Source: JAGTVG01 sp965365275 (lineage in GTDB: Bacteria > Bacteroidota > Bacteroidia > Cytophagales > Cyclobacteriaceae). Taken from it: 64,000 nt of DNA. Shown here piece by piece: positions 9,438-17,137 of this stretch. Each line of letters starts with the position of its first letter. Positions within the stretch are counted from its first letter, which is position 1. A model generated the notes under the pieces. That model was not told the origin of the DNA and did no database searches. It saw nothing but the letters and a program-made list of their open reading frames with translations. The translations under genes and the position numbers were made by a program. Location: assembly GCA_965365275.1 (NCBI GenBank), contig CBDUBA010000010.1:1-64000 (forward strand), read 5' to 3'.

Positions 9438-9458
9438 CCAGAGATTTTATTCCTCTGG
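9438..9458 (-). terminator. hairpin with T-rich flank between rpmF and efp
   Basis: A 6-bp stem (CCAGAG at 9438-9443 with CTCTGG at 9453-9458, 9-nt loop) is followed on the minus strand by a run of T. It may be a second, weaker stop for rpmF readthrough, or a leader structure upstream of efp. Confidence 0.4.
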
Positions 9459-9487
9459 TTTATTTAGTTTTACTAATGAATGGGATC

Positions 9488-9504
9488 TACAGAGTTACTC
9501 TGTA
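9488..9504. repeat. perfect palindrome TACAGAG-TTA-CTCTGTA
   Basis: A 7-bp perfect inverted repeat with a 3-nt centre lies between the rpmF terminator and the efp promoter, about 100 bp upstream of the efp -7 box. It could be a protein-binding site or part of the terminator region; neither is established. Confidence 0.5.
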
Positions 9505-9507
9505 CAA

Positions 9508-9534
9508 TTAAAAAATCCCGCCTATGGGCGGGAT
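9508..9534 (-). terminator. intrinsic terminator after rpmF
   Basis: An 8-bp GC-rich stem (ATCCCGCC at 9515-9522 with GGCGGGAT at 9527-9534, 4-nt loop) is followed on the minus strand by a T run. It begins 8 bp after the rpmF stop codon. Confidence 0.85.
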
Positions 9535-9542
9535 GCAGAGAA

Positions 9543-9731
9543 TTATTCTTCCTCTTTATCCAATACTACTTTGCCTTTGTAATATAATTTGCCTTCTGAC
9601 CAATGTGCTCTATGATAAAGATGCGGCTCATCAGTTGTCGGGCATATTGCAATGGTTTTTTCAGTTAATTTCTTGTGCGTTCTACGCTTATCCCTTCTTG
9701 ATTTCGAAATTTTTCGTTTTGGATGCGCCAT
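9543..9731 (-). CDS. rpmF: 50S ribosomal protein L32
   Basis: This 62-residue basic protein begins MAHPKRKISKSRRDKRR, the usual L32 N-terminus, and has the single-Cys ICPTTDEPHLYHR segment where zinc-type L32 proteins carry two Cys pairs; it is thus the Cys-poor form. It lies 12 bp downstream of the DUF177 (YceD) gene, a conserved pairing in bacteria, and is followed at once by an intrinsic terminator. It is a component of the large ribosomal subunit. Confidence 0.95.
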   Translation of the reverse strand: MAHPKRKISKSRRDKRRTHKKLTEKTIAICPTTDEPHLYHRAHWSEGKLYYKGKVVLDKEEE

Positions 9732-9743
9732 TTTTTTATTTAT

Positions 9744-10268
9744 TTAATTATTCCTTAGTTTTTTTAATGCTTCCCACCGGGGATCTATTTCTTTTTCCTG
9801 TTTTTCAAGATCCACGTCATTCGAGGAAAAATACAGTTCTTCATCTGTTTGTTCCTCATTTTGATACCTCGGATGAAGTTTTTTCATTGGGATCGCCACC
9901 GATATGAATTCAAAGAAGAAATGGGATAAATCAATCGATTGCCTGTCCTGGGCTATCATTTCTACCTCATCATCTATTTCCCTGTCTTCATCACCAAACT
10001 TAAATATCATCCTTCTGTTTATATCAACCGGATAATCAAATTTATCGAGTGAACGATCACATTCAAGTTCAACAAATCCCCTTATACTAAAGTTGGCTTC
10101 AATAAAGCCATCTGTTTTTCGAAGTACCACTAAACAATCAAAAGAACATTTTTCTATCTCACTTTCTTTAAAGTGCTGAAAAAAAGAAGGCTCTATCTTA
10201 TACTCAAATTGATATTCCTGATTCTTTAAACTGACAATATCAATACAGTATTTTGTAAGACCGCTCAT
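9744..10268 (-). CDS. DUF177 (YceD-like) 23S rRNA accumulation protein
   Basis: This 174-residue acidic protein has the DUF177 pattern: an N-terminal beta-rich half, the FVELECDRSLDKF segment (where many members have CxxC-type residues) and the C-terminal DPRWEALKKLR motif that marks the family. Members are encoded next to rpmF and support 23S rRNA accumulation or processing in other bacteria. Here rpmF follows after 12 bp. A TAnnTTTG box lies 24 bp upstream of the start. Confidence 0.85.
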   Translation of the reverse strand: MSGLTKYCIDIVSLKNQEYQFEYKIEPSFFQHFKESEIEKCSFDCLVVLRKTDGFIEANFSIRGFVELECDRSLDKFDYPVDINRRMIFKFGDEDREIDDEVEMIAQDRQSIDLSHFFFEFISVAIPMKKLHPRYQNEEQTDEELYFSSNDVDLEKQEKEIDPRWEALKKLRNN

Positions 10269-10291
10269 TTTTCCAAATAGAAATTGGCTTG

Positions 10292-10299
10292 CAAAAATA
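10292..10299 (-). promoter_or_regulatory. TAnnTTTG -7 box for DUF177-rpmF
   Basis: On the minus strand this reads TATTTTTG, matching the Bacteroidota -7 consensus, 24 bp before the DUF177 start codon. No clear -33 element was found. Confidence 0.45.
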
Positions 10300-10368
10300 A
10301 GAATATTATTATTTAAAAAGAATTGAACCTGAAATTTTCTGGTAAAAATTCATGGCCAAAATGTAAGT

Positions 10369-11412
10369 TTATTCTTCATGAGTTGCTTCGGTCACAGGTT
10401 GCCTTACATTAAAAATATCTTTGGCCAGATAAATGGCCGATCTCATGGAGATCTCGCTTGCAAGATTCTTGCCGGCAAGATTATACGCGGTACCGTGGTC
10501 AGGTGAGGTACGTATTACCTCAAGCCCGGCGGTATAATTCACCCCAATCTCAAAGGATAATGTTTTAAAAGCAATAAGCCCCTGGTCATGATACATCGCC
10601 AGTATACCGTCAAAGTTTTTATATTGAGCAACTCCAAAAAAACCATCTGAAGGGTAAGGCCCATATGTTAGATGGCCTTTGTTCTTGAATTCTTCTATAA
10701 CAGGTTTTATAATTTCCTGATCTTCTTTTCCCAGTAATCCATCGTCACCTGCATGGGGATTTAATCCCAGAACAGCAACCTTTGGTTTTGTGATGCCAAA
10801 ATCATTCTTAAGAGAATCAATAAGTATCTTTAATTTAGCAGATAAGTTTTTGGCAGTTATCTGAGAGGGGACATCTTTTATCGGGATATGGGTTGTAACA
10901 AGACCCACCCTAAGGTTTTCTCCAACCATCATCATCAGACTATCTTTTTTACCACTTTCTTTTGTGATGAACTCAGTTTGTCCGGGGAAGTTGAATTGAT
11001 CGCTCTGAATATTATTTTTGTTGATAGGGCCGGTGACCATGGCGTCTATTTTCCCTTCCTTCAAATCCTTAACAGCACGTTCTAGAGCTTTAAATGCATA
11101 ACTTCCTCCCTCCTTGGTAGATGTGCCGACATCGATCTCTGCCATTTCATTCCAGCAATTGACAACATTGATCTTTTTATGATTAAAATAATTATCCCTC
11201 ACCTGAGAATAATTGAAATCCTCAATACCAAGATTTTTTCGGTAATAGGATAATATCTTGGTCGAGCCATAAATAACTGGTGTCACTATATTAGTTATAC
11301 GGGAATCTAACAAGGACTTAATGATGACCTCAGGACCAATTCCGTTTATATCACCTAAAGTAATCCCTATTACGGGTTTATTACTTGATTTACCTTTTGT
11401 GCTTTTTTCCAT
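10369..11412 (-). CDS. pdxA: 4-hydroxythreonine-4-phosphate dehydrogenase
   Basis: This 347-residue enzyme oxidises 4-phosphohydroxy-L-threonine with NAD in the DXP-dependent pyridoxal phosphate pathway. It starts PVIGITLGDINGIGPEV, the family N-terminus. Its three metal-binding His are visible in TTHIP (H175), NPHAGDDG (H220) and MYHDQGLIAFK (H275). The substrate-phosphate region FPGQTEF (142-148) has Gln where E. coli PdxA has His. Length is close to the usual 330-350. It is transcribed divergently from rsmA with a recognisable promoter 35 bp upstream. No other pdx gene is nearby. Confidence 0.93.
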   Translation of the reverse strand: MEKSTKGKSSNKPVIGITLGDINGIGPEVIIKSLLDSRITNIVTPVIYGSTKILSYYRKNLGIEDFNYSQVRDNYFNHKKINVVNCWNEMAEIDVGTSTKEGGSYAFKALERAVKDLKEGKIDAMVTGPINKNNIQSDQFNFPGQTEFITKESGKKDSLMMMVGENLRVGLVTTHIPIKDVPSQITAKNLSAKLKILIDSLKNDFGITKPKVAVLGLNPHAGDDGLLGKEDQEIIKPVIEEFKNKGHLTYGPYPSDGFFGVAQYKNFDGILAMYHDQGLIAFKTLSFEIGVNYTAGLEVIRTSPDHGTAYNLAGKNLASEISMRSAIYLAKDIFNVRQPVTEATHEE

Positions 11413-11446
11413 TCGGCTAAATTGAAAAGTAACTTTTCATTTTGCT

Positions 11447-11478
11447 CAAATCTAGTTACCTTTTTAGCCTTAAACAAG
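11447..11478 (-). promoter_or_regulatory. promoter of pdxA
   Basis: On the minus strand, TAGATTTG (11447-11454) matches TAnnTTTG, and a TTG (11475-11477) lies 20 bp further upstream. This is the best two-part Bacteroidota promoter match in the window. The -7 box is 35 bp from the pdxA start. Confidence 0.65.
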
Positions 11479-11543
11479 AAAATAAATATTGGAATTAATA
11501 AAATGTTCAAACAGTTTTTTTGCTTTGGCATTTGTATATCAGG

Positions 11544-12323
11544 ATGAAGGTTTCGCCAAAAAAATATCTGGGGCAGCACTTTCTAGTCGATGAAAACATT
11601 GCTTACAGGATAGTGGATGCATTTTCTCCTGTAAAGGGCGAAAAGGTACTTGAAATTGGTCCGGGAACTGGTGTTTTAACCAGGACCCTGTTGGATAGAT
11701 ACGGGGACAACCTGTTCATGATAGATATAGACAAGGAGTCCACGGCCTTTCTTAGGAAGAAATTCCCGAAGTACAGCCATAATATTTTGCAGGGTGATTT
11801 TTTATCAATGAACCTGGAAAAATTGCATAAGGGACCAATTAGTATTATTGGTAATTTTCCTTATAATATTTCTTCCCAGATCTTTTTCAAGATCCTTGAG
11901 AACAGGGATGCCGTCCCATATATTGTAGGAATGGTTCAGAAGGAAGTAGGTGAGCGGATATCGGCAGGTCCCGGTAGCAAAACATATGGAATACTTTCAG
12001 TCCTTCTTTCTGCCTTTTATGATATCGAATACCTTTTTACGGTTGAACCAGAGGTATTTGATCCGCCCCCAAAAGTTAGATCATCTGTTCTCCGATTAAC
12101 CCGAAATAAAACCATTCAATTACCTTGTGATGAGCCCTTTTTTACTAGAATTGTAAAACTTGGATTTCAAAACCGTCGAAAGACGTTGCGTAACGCTTTA
12201 AAATCTCTAAATTTGCCAGAAGAAATTCATAAGCTTGATATTTTAGGAAAAAGAGCTGAGCAACTTTCGGTAGAAGATTTTACAGAACTTACAGAAAAAA
12301 TAGAATCGGTTTGGAAGAATTGA
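11544..12323 (+). CDS. rsmA: 16S rRNA (adenine1518/1519-N6)-dimethyltransferase
   Basis: The start was set at MKVSPKKYLGQHFLVDENI (259 residues), 24 bp inside the longest reading frame, because this is the conserved KsgA N-terminus. Motif I for S-adenosylmethionine is EIGPGTG and the catalytic motif IV is NFPYNIS. The enzyme dimethylates two adenines at the 3' end of 16S rRNA during small-subunit maturation. It overlaps the TTG start of mgtE by 13 bp and so is probably translationally coupled to it, a pairing also seen in other Bacteroidota. Confidence 0.95.
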   Translation: MKVSPKKYLGQHFLVDENIAYRIVDAFSPVKGEKVLEIGPGTGVLTRTLLDRYGDNLFMIDIDKESTAFLRKKFPKYSHNILQGDFLSMNLEKLHKGPISIIGNFPYNISSQIFFKILENRDAVPYIVGMVQKEVGERISAGPGSKTYGILSVLLSAFYDIEYLFTVEPEVFDPPPKVRSSVLRLTRNKTIQLPCDEPFFTRIVKLGFQNRRKTLRNALKSLNLPEEIHKLDILGKRAEQLSVEDFTELTEKIESVWKN

Positions 12324-13675
12324 CCACATTTGAATTATCACGTGAGTATATTGACCGGCTCAAGGAGGCTATAGAAGCTGAAGACAATCAGTTTATAGTT
12401 AATTCATTGGATGGAGTCGATCCGAGGGATATCTCATCTGTACTGGATGAACTCGATCAGGAAGGTGCAAAATATGTTCTGAACCTTCTGAATGATGAAA
12501 TCGCTTCCAACATTATCAAAGAGCTTGATCCTGATGTACGGTCCAAGTTCCTAATGAATGTTGAATCTGAAAAGATCAATACATTGCTTGATAATCTGGA
12601 GACCGATGACGCTGTCGATATCATAAATGAACTGCCGGTTAAGCTCCGTGAGGAGATCATTGCAGGAATTGAGAATGAAGAGCGGGCTGCATACATTGTT
12701 GATCTAATGCGGTATGAAGAGGATTGTGCAGGTGGCTTGATGGCCAAGGAACTGGTAAAGGCCAATCTTAACTGGAATGTGGTTCAGTGTATTGATGAGA
12801 TTCGCCGGCAGGCCGAAAATGTGCAAAAGATATATTCAGTTTATGTTGTTGATAATAACGGCATCCTGCTTGGAAGAACCAGCCTTAAAAGGATAATTCT
12901 GGCTACTAATAAAACCCTGATAAAAGATATTTATGAGCCTGAGATCGTTTCGGTAGAGACATATATGGACCAGGAGGAGGTAGTCTCCATCATGCGTAAA
13001 TATGATCTAGATGCAGTTCCTGTTGTTAATGGCAAAGGGAAGCTGGTGGGACGGATCACAGTGGATGATGTGGTAGATGTAATGGCAGAGATGGCAGAGG
13101 CTGAAAGACAACTCATGTCAGGTATTTCAGAAGATGTAGAAGAGGACGATAGTGTATGGATGATTACAAGAGCCCGTTTACCCTGGCTGATCATCGGTCT
13201 CGGGGGGGGATTATTAGGGGCCTGGTTCATGGGTTTATTTGAAGAGGATATCGTTTTAATCCCCGCTATGGCATTTTTCATACCATTGATTACAGCAACG
13301 GGAGGTAATGTTGGGATCCAATCCTCTGCCATTGTCGTACAGAGTTTAGCAGATAAATCAGGAATAGATCCTGGGAATATACAAAGATTCTACAAAGGCT
13401 TGCTGGTTTCTTTTCTCAATGCGGTTGTCCTGGCGATTATAACACTATTATTTAACCTGATCCTGGGTCAGCCATTAAAATTAGGTTTCGTTGTTTCAAT
13501 TGCCTTATTCGCAGTCGTTATGCTGGCATCTATTATGGGCACGATCACCCCACTTATTCTTGATAAATTTAAAATTAATCCAGCTCTCGCTTCCGGACCT
13601 TTTATAACAACTGCCAACGACTTGCTTGGATTAGGGGTATATTTTGTTATTGCGCATTATTTGTATCATATGTGA
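12311..13675 (+). CDS. mgtE: magnesium transporter MgtE
   Basis: This 454-residue protein has the full MgtE order: an N-terminal helical superhelix domain (about 1-130), paired CBS domains (about 140-260) and five membrane helices (about 290-454). The pore-region signature ITATGGNVGIQSSAIVVQ and GPFITTANDLLGLGVYF are both present. It is a gated Mg2+ channel; the N and CBS domains sense cytoplasmic Mg2+. No in-frame ATG exists near the expected N-terminus, so the start is TTG at 12311 (or TTG at 12320), overlapping rsmA. It is 12 bp upstream of the dehydrogenase gene. Confidence 0.93.
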   Translation: MEELTTFELSREYIDRLKEAIEAEDNQFIVNSLDGVDPRDISSVLDELDQEGAKYVLNLLNDEIASNIIKELDPDVRSKFLMNVESEKINTLLDNLETDDAVDIINELPVKLREEIIAGIENEERAAYIVDLMRYEEDCAGGLMAKELVKANLNWNVVQCIDEIRRQAENVQKIYSVYVVDNNGILLGRTSLKRIILATNKTLIKDIYEPEIVSVETYMDQEEVVSIMRKYDLDAVPVVNGKGKLVGRITVDDVVDVMAEMAEAERQLMSGISEDVEEDDSVWMITRARLPWLIIGLGGGLLGAWFMGLFEEDIVLIPAMAFFIPLITATGGNVGIQSSAIVVQSLADKSGIDPGNIQRFYKGLLVSFLNAVVLAIITLLFNLILGQPLKLGFVVSIALFAVVMLASIMGTITPLILDKFKINPALASGPFITTANDLLGLGVYFVIAHYLYHM

Positions 13676-13687
13676 AGAAATTAATTT

Positions 13688-14629
13688 ATGGGGAGGAAAA
13701 TAATTATCGCAGACGAAATGCACCCTAGTATCGTGCCAGATCTTAAAAAAGCGGGTTTTGAAGTGGATTACCTGCCGGAAATCAGCCGTGAAATGCTCAA
13801 AGATAGCATTTACAAATATGATGGCATCATTATCAGAAGCAAAACGGATCTTGACCGCGAGATGATAGACTTCGCAACTAATTTGAAGTATATCGCAAGG
13901 GCAGGGGCTGGTACTGATAAAATCGATGAGTCGTACTGTAATGAAAAAGGAATTGTTATACTGAATGCTCCGGAAGGGAACAGGGATGCACTGGGAGAGC
14001 ATGCTACTGGTATTCTTCTTACTTTATTAAATAAAATACACCTATCAGACAGGGATATCAGGAAATCGATCTGGAATAGAGAAGGAAGCCGGGGAACGGA
14101 AATCAAAGGTAAAGTAGTCGGAATTATTGGTTATGGGAATATGGGTTCAGCATTTGCCCAGAGGCTATCCGGCTTTGAATGCAGGGTGCTCGCCTATGAT
14201 AAATATAAGAAGGATTATGGTGATAAGTACGCTATTGCATCTGAAATGGAGCAGCTTTATCAGGAGGTGGATATACTGAGTTTTCATGTGCCATTGACCA
14301 GAGAAACCCAGGGTTTTTATGATTTTGATTTCTTTAATAAATTTAAAAAAGACCTATACCTTGTAAATACAGCCAGGGGGCCAATCCTTCCGCTTATAGA
14401 TCTGATCCGGCTGCTGGATACGGGCAAGATCCTTGGAGCGGCACTCGATGTCTTAGAAAAGGAGAAGTTGGATAAGCTTACAGGTGAAGAAAAGGACAGG
14501 TTTTATAATCTCGTTGAACGGGATAATGTTGTATTCACTCCCCATGTAGGTGGGTGGAGTTATGAATCCTATAAAAGGATAAATGATGTACTGGTCCAGA
14601 AAATTGTATCTTTACATAATCGTAGTTAG
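13688..14629 (+). CDS. D-isomer-specific 2-hydroxyacid dehydrogenase (3-phosphoglycerate dehydrogenase-like)
   Basis: This 313-residue NAD-dependent dehydrogenase has the Rossmann motif GYGNMG (148-153) and the catalytic triad of the family: R230 in NTARG, E257 in LDVLEKE and H286 in TPHVGG. It is the short form without the C-terminal ACT/regulatory domain of E. coli SerA. It could make 3-phosphohydroxypyruvate for serine synthesis, but no serC or serB is adjacent and related enzymes use other 2-hydroxyacids, so the substrate is open. It lies 12 bp after mgtE and 3 bp before the pentapeptide gene, in one probable operon. Confidence 0.85.
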   Translation: MGRKIIIADEMHPSIVPDLKKAGFEVDYLPEISREMLKDSIYKYDGIIIRSKTDLDREMIDFATNLKYIARAGAGTDKIDESYCNEKGIVILNAPEGNRDALGEHATGILLTLLNKIHLSDRDIRKSIWNREGSRGTEIKGKVVGIIGYGNMGSAFAQRLSGFECRVLAYDKYKKDYGDKYAIASEMEQLYQEVDILSFHVPLTRETQGFYDFDFFNKFKKDLYLVNTARGPILPLIDLIRLLDTGKILGAALDVLEKEKLDKLTGEEKDRFYNLVERDNVVFTPHVGGWSYESYKRINDVLVQKIVSLHNRS

Positions 14630-14632
14630 GAA

Positions 14633-15472
14633 ATGGATTCAAGAAGAAAAGAAAAAATTCACAGGTTTGTTGACAGGATATTGGAAGAACCAATTATTGT
14701 ATCCTTTAGTGTCCTTTTTGTGCTTTCCCTGATTGTGGTTGGATTAAGCTTCCCTCTTTACTTGTCGGACACACATGATTTTTTTGTAAATATACTTGCT
14801 GAAGCTCATGGGATGATATTTGATATTGCTGTGATCGGTATTCTGATTTTCTGGCTTACCGGGGTAGGGCAGAAACGAGCCCGGATCAGAGCATATCAGG
14901 ATGAAATTGATGATTTCCGTATGTGGGAGTCTGAAGAGGCTGCTTTCAGGACAGTAGGTAATATTAAAAGGCTAAACAGGCATAAGATCTTTGATATCGA
15001 CCTTGTAAATTGTCACCTGTCTAAAACTAATCTTAACTATGTGATCCTTAAGGGTGCTAACCTGAATAATGCAAATATCTCCAATTCGAACCTCATCCAG
15101 GCAAATTTTGAGTCTTCCAGAATGAATCGGGCGAATTTCGAGAATTCAAACCTTAATCAGGTCAACCTTCGCAGATCTTTCGCCAGCGGTGCAAACTTCA
15201 GGGATGCGAACATGATAAAAGCCAACCTGGAAAATGCATTTTTGATAAAAGCAGATTTTAATAATGCTTTTCTGATGGAAGCTAATCTGAATGGAGCTAA
15301 CCTGACCGGGACTAACTTTGATTTTGCCAATTTATACAAGGCCGACCTTAGAAATGCCGTTGGATTGACCATTGAGCAATTTGAACATGTGAAGACTCTA
15401 TACCTGGCTCAGTTTGATGATGATTTCTATAAGAAAATAATGAAGGCAAAACCCAAGCTTGTTGGTAAATAA
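14633..15472 (+). CDS. membrane-anchored pentapeptide-repeat protein
   Basis: This 279-residue protein has two N-terminal membrane helices (about 21-43 and 57-78), a short charged helix, and then a run of A(N/D)LxX pentapeptide repeats from about 120 to 245 (for example LKGANLNNANISNSNL). Such repeats form a right-handed quadrilateral beta-helix. The C-terminal GLTIEQFEHVKTLYLAQFD is a frequent ending of the family. The repeat domain should face the cytoplasm or periplasm next to the membrane. It starts 3 bp after the dehydrogenase stop, so it is cotranscribed with rsmA-mgtE. No function is known; immunity or scaffolding roles for such proteins are family-level suggestions only. Confidence 0.85.
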   Translation: MDSRRKEKIHRFVDRILEEPIIVSFSVLFVLSLIVVGLSFPLYLSDTHDFFVNILAEAHGMIFDIAVIGILIFWLTGVGQKRARIRAYQDEIDDFRMWESEEAAFRTVGNIKRLNRHKIFDIDLVNCHLSKTNLNYVILKGANLNNANISNSNLIQANFESSRMNRANFENSNLNQVNLRRSFASGANFRDANMIKANLENAFLIKADFNNAFLMEANLNGANLTGTNFDFANLYKADLRNAVGLTIEQFEHVKTLYLAQFDDDFYKKIMKAKPKLVGK

Positions 15473-15482
15473 TACCTATCGA

Positions 15483-16754
15483 TTATTGGGGTGGAAGGCT
15501 GTGATACGTGCTTTCAGGAGTGAAACCGGGATTGATGGAACTTACGGTACTTATATTTTCATAATCCTTGATATACTTTTCATAATTGATGTACATATCA
15601 ATAAAATCTCTTATTCCCCTGTTGGCAAGATTTCCTGAATAGTTAGTCAGGATACATATACCAATATTTTCCTCAGGCAGTATGGCCATACCTGTTTTAT
15701 AACCGTTCACATATCCACCGTGATAAACAACTTTCTTATTGCCGTAATCAAGTATCCTGAAGCCGAGGCCGTAGTATGATTTTCTCATTTTTGGCCAGCC
15801 TCCAAAATACTGATATTTAATGTACGTATTGACCTGAGGTTTGAATAATTCATCAAGCGTCGGTTGCCCTACAACCCATGGTTTTTGCCCAGTGATGGCA
15901 ATCAGGAAATTAGCCATATCCCATATGCTTGCATTAATGCCTCCAGCAGGTGTAGCATTATAATATTTTTGTGTTATCCTTGACTTTCTGAGCCTTCCTT
16001 TATAATAATGATGTGGGTATGCAACATCCGAATTATTTGTAATTCCTTCGTAAGTGGCTGAGGAATTCTTCATGTTTAGAGGCCTGAACAACCTTTCTTC
16101 CAGTGTTGTTGCATAATCCTTACCTGTGGAGGTCTCGATTATCGGATCAATTAAGCTATAAGCAAGGTTTTGATAGCTGTATACAGAACCCGGGGGGCCG
16201 ATTAGATTGACATTAGACAATTCGGGAATCATTTCCTCAAGGGATTTACCGTCTTCAATGTAGTTGGTGTAGGAATGCCGGATCAATCCGGTTGTATGTG
16301 AAAGGATATGTCTTATCTTGAGGGCATCAGTACTAGTTTCTGTTTTCATCCTGAAATCAGGAAGATAGGATTTTACATTATTGTCCCAGTTTAACATGCT
16401 GTCTTCAACCAATATGCCTGCAAGAGTAGCGGCTATGCTTTTGGATACGGAACCAAGCCTGAATACGGTATGTATACCCACTGAATCTCTGGTCGAGATG
16501 TCTTTGATGCCATATCCCTTTATATGGACTATTTTATCGTCCTTAATGATACAAATAGCTGCACCGGGAATATGCTTGCTTTGCATCTTCTCTTTAAAAT
16601 ATTCATCGTATTCCAGGGCGAGTGCTTTTACCAATGGGTTTATCTGAGGCGCAGGTGTAGATAAAGCGGTCTCACTGGCCTGTTTTATATCCGATAAGGC
16701 TACAAATAATAAAGTGATAATAAAAAAAACAATATGTTTTCTCTTCAACCTCAT
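15483..16754 (-). CDS. secreted serine hydrolase, beta-lactamase/class C-like (PF00144)
   Basis: This 423-residue protein has an N-terminal signal sequence and the three motifs of the penicillin-binding beta-lactamase fold: SVSK (S102, K105), YQN (Y194, N196) and HGG in VVYHGGYVNGYKTG as the third motif. HxG instead of KTG is usual for the esterase / D-aminopeptidase / peptide-hydrolase subgroup, so antibiotic hydrolysis should not be assumed. It acts in the periplasm or outside. It is convergent with the pentapeptide gene (10 bp apart) and has its own promoter-like region with a palindrome. Confidence 0.85.
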   Translation of the reverse strand: MRLKRKHIVFFIITLLFVALSDIKQASETALSTPAPQINPLVKALALEYDEYFKEKMQSKHIPGAAICIIKDDKIVHIKGYGIKDISTRDSVGIHTVFRLGSVSKSIAATLAGILVEDSMLNWDNNVKSYLPDFRMKTETSTDALKIRHILSHTTGLIRHSYTNYIEDGKSLEEMIPELSNVNLIGPPGSVYSYQNLAYSLIDPIIETSTGKDYATTLEERLFRPLNMKNSSATYEGITNNSDVAYPHHYYKGRLRKSRITQKYYNATPAGGINASIWDMANFLIAITGQKPWVVGQPTLDELFKPQVNTYIKYQYFGGWPKMRKSYYGLGFRILDYGNKKVVYHGGYVNGYKTGMAILPEENIGICILTNYSGNLANRGIRDFIDMYINYEKYIKDYENISTVSSINPGFTPESTYHSLPPQ

Positions 16755-17137
16755 ATAATTATAACTGTCCTTCTACCTAATTCCTTGAATTCTTTAAATA
16801 ATTACTTCCTAGAAACTGCAAATATACCAGTACGCAAAAATTTACGTATGCATTATGATAAATTATAGAACACAATCAGTAAGTATATGTTTAATCACAA
16901 GGCTCTAATTGCGTGAACAGTTAATAGGGTAGTACCTTTAAATCAACTCTTACCATGTTCCAATATGCAAAATATATTAATTAAATCCAAAAAAATAACA
17001 AAATAATTATAATTTGAATTGTTAATTTTAATTTAATGGTACTAAAAAAGCAATTATAAAGAACTTTTTCAACTCAAATAGTCTTTTTAACAACCTGAAT
17101 ATTATTTAAATTACGATTTAATAGACCTGATATTTTT
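16755..17137. other. 383-bp divergent intergenic region
   Basis: This AT-rich gap separates the divergent serine-hydrolase and sulfatase genes. It holds the hydrolase promoter box and palindrome (16819-16848). Apart from that, no gene, hairpin or repeat was seen; the sulfatase promoter could not be pinned down. Confidence 0.6.
16819..16848 (-). promoter_or_regulatory. TAnnTTTG box and adjoining palindrome upstream of serine hydrolase
   Basis: On the minus strand TATATTTG (16819-16826) matches the -7 consensus. The near-palindrome TACGCAAA-AA-TTTACGTA (16831-16848, 7 of 8 pairs) starts 5 bp upstream, where the -33 element would be. This looks like an operator overlapping the promoter. Confidence 0.45.

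Noticed and set aside
13631..14106. Antisense frames of 98-123 residues opposite the dehydrogenase gene
   Set aside because: They are shadows of the strongly supported plus-strand gene.
15483..16754. Antibiotic-resistance beta-lactamase
   Set aside because: The third motif is HGG rather than KTG, as in esterase/peptidase relatives; resistance cannot be claimed.
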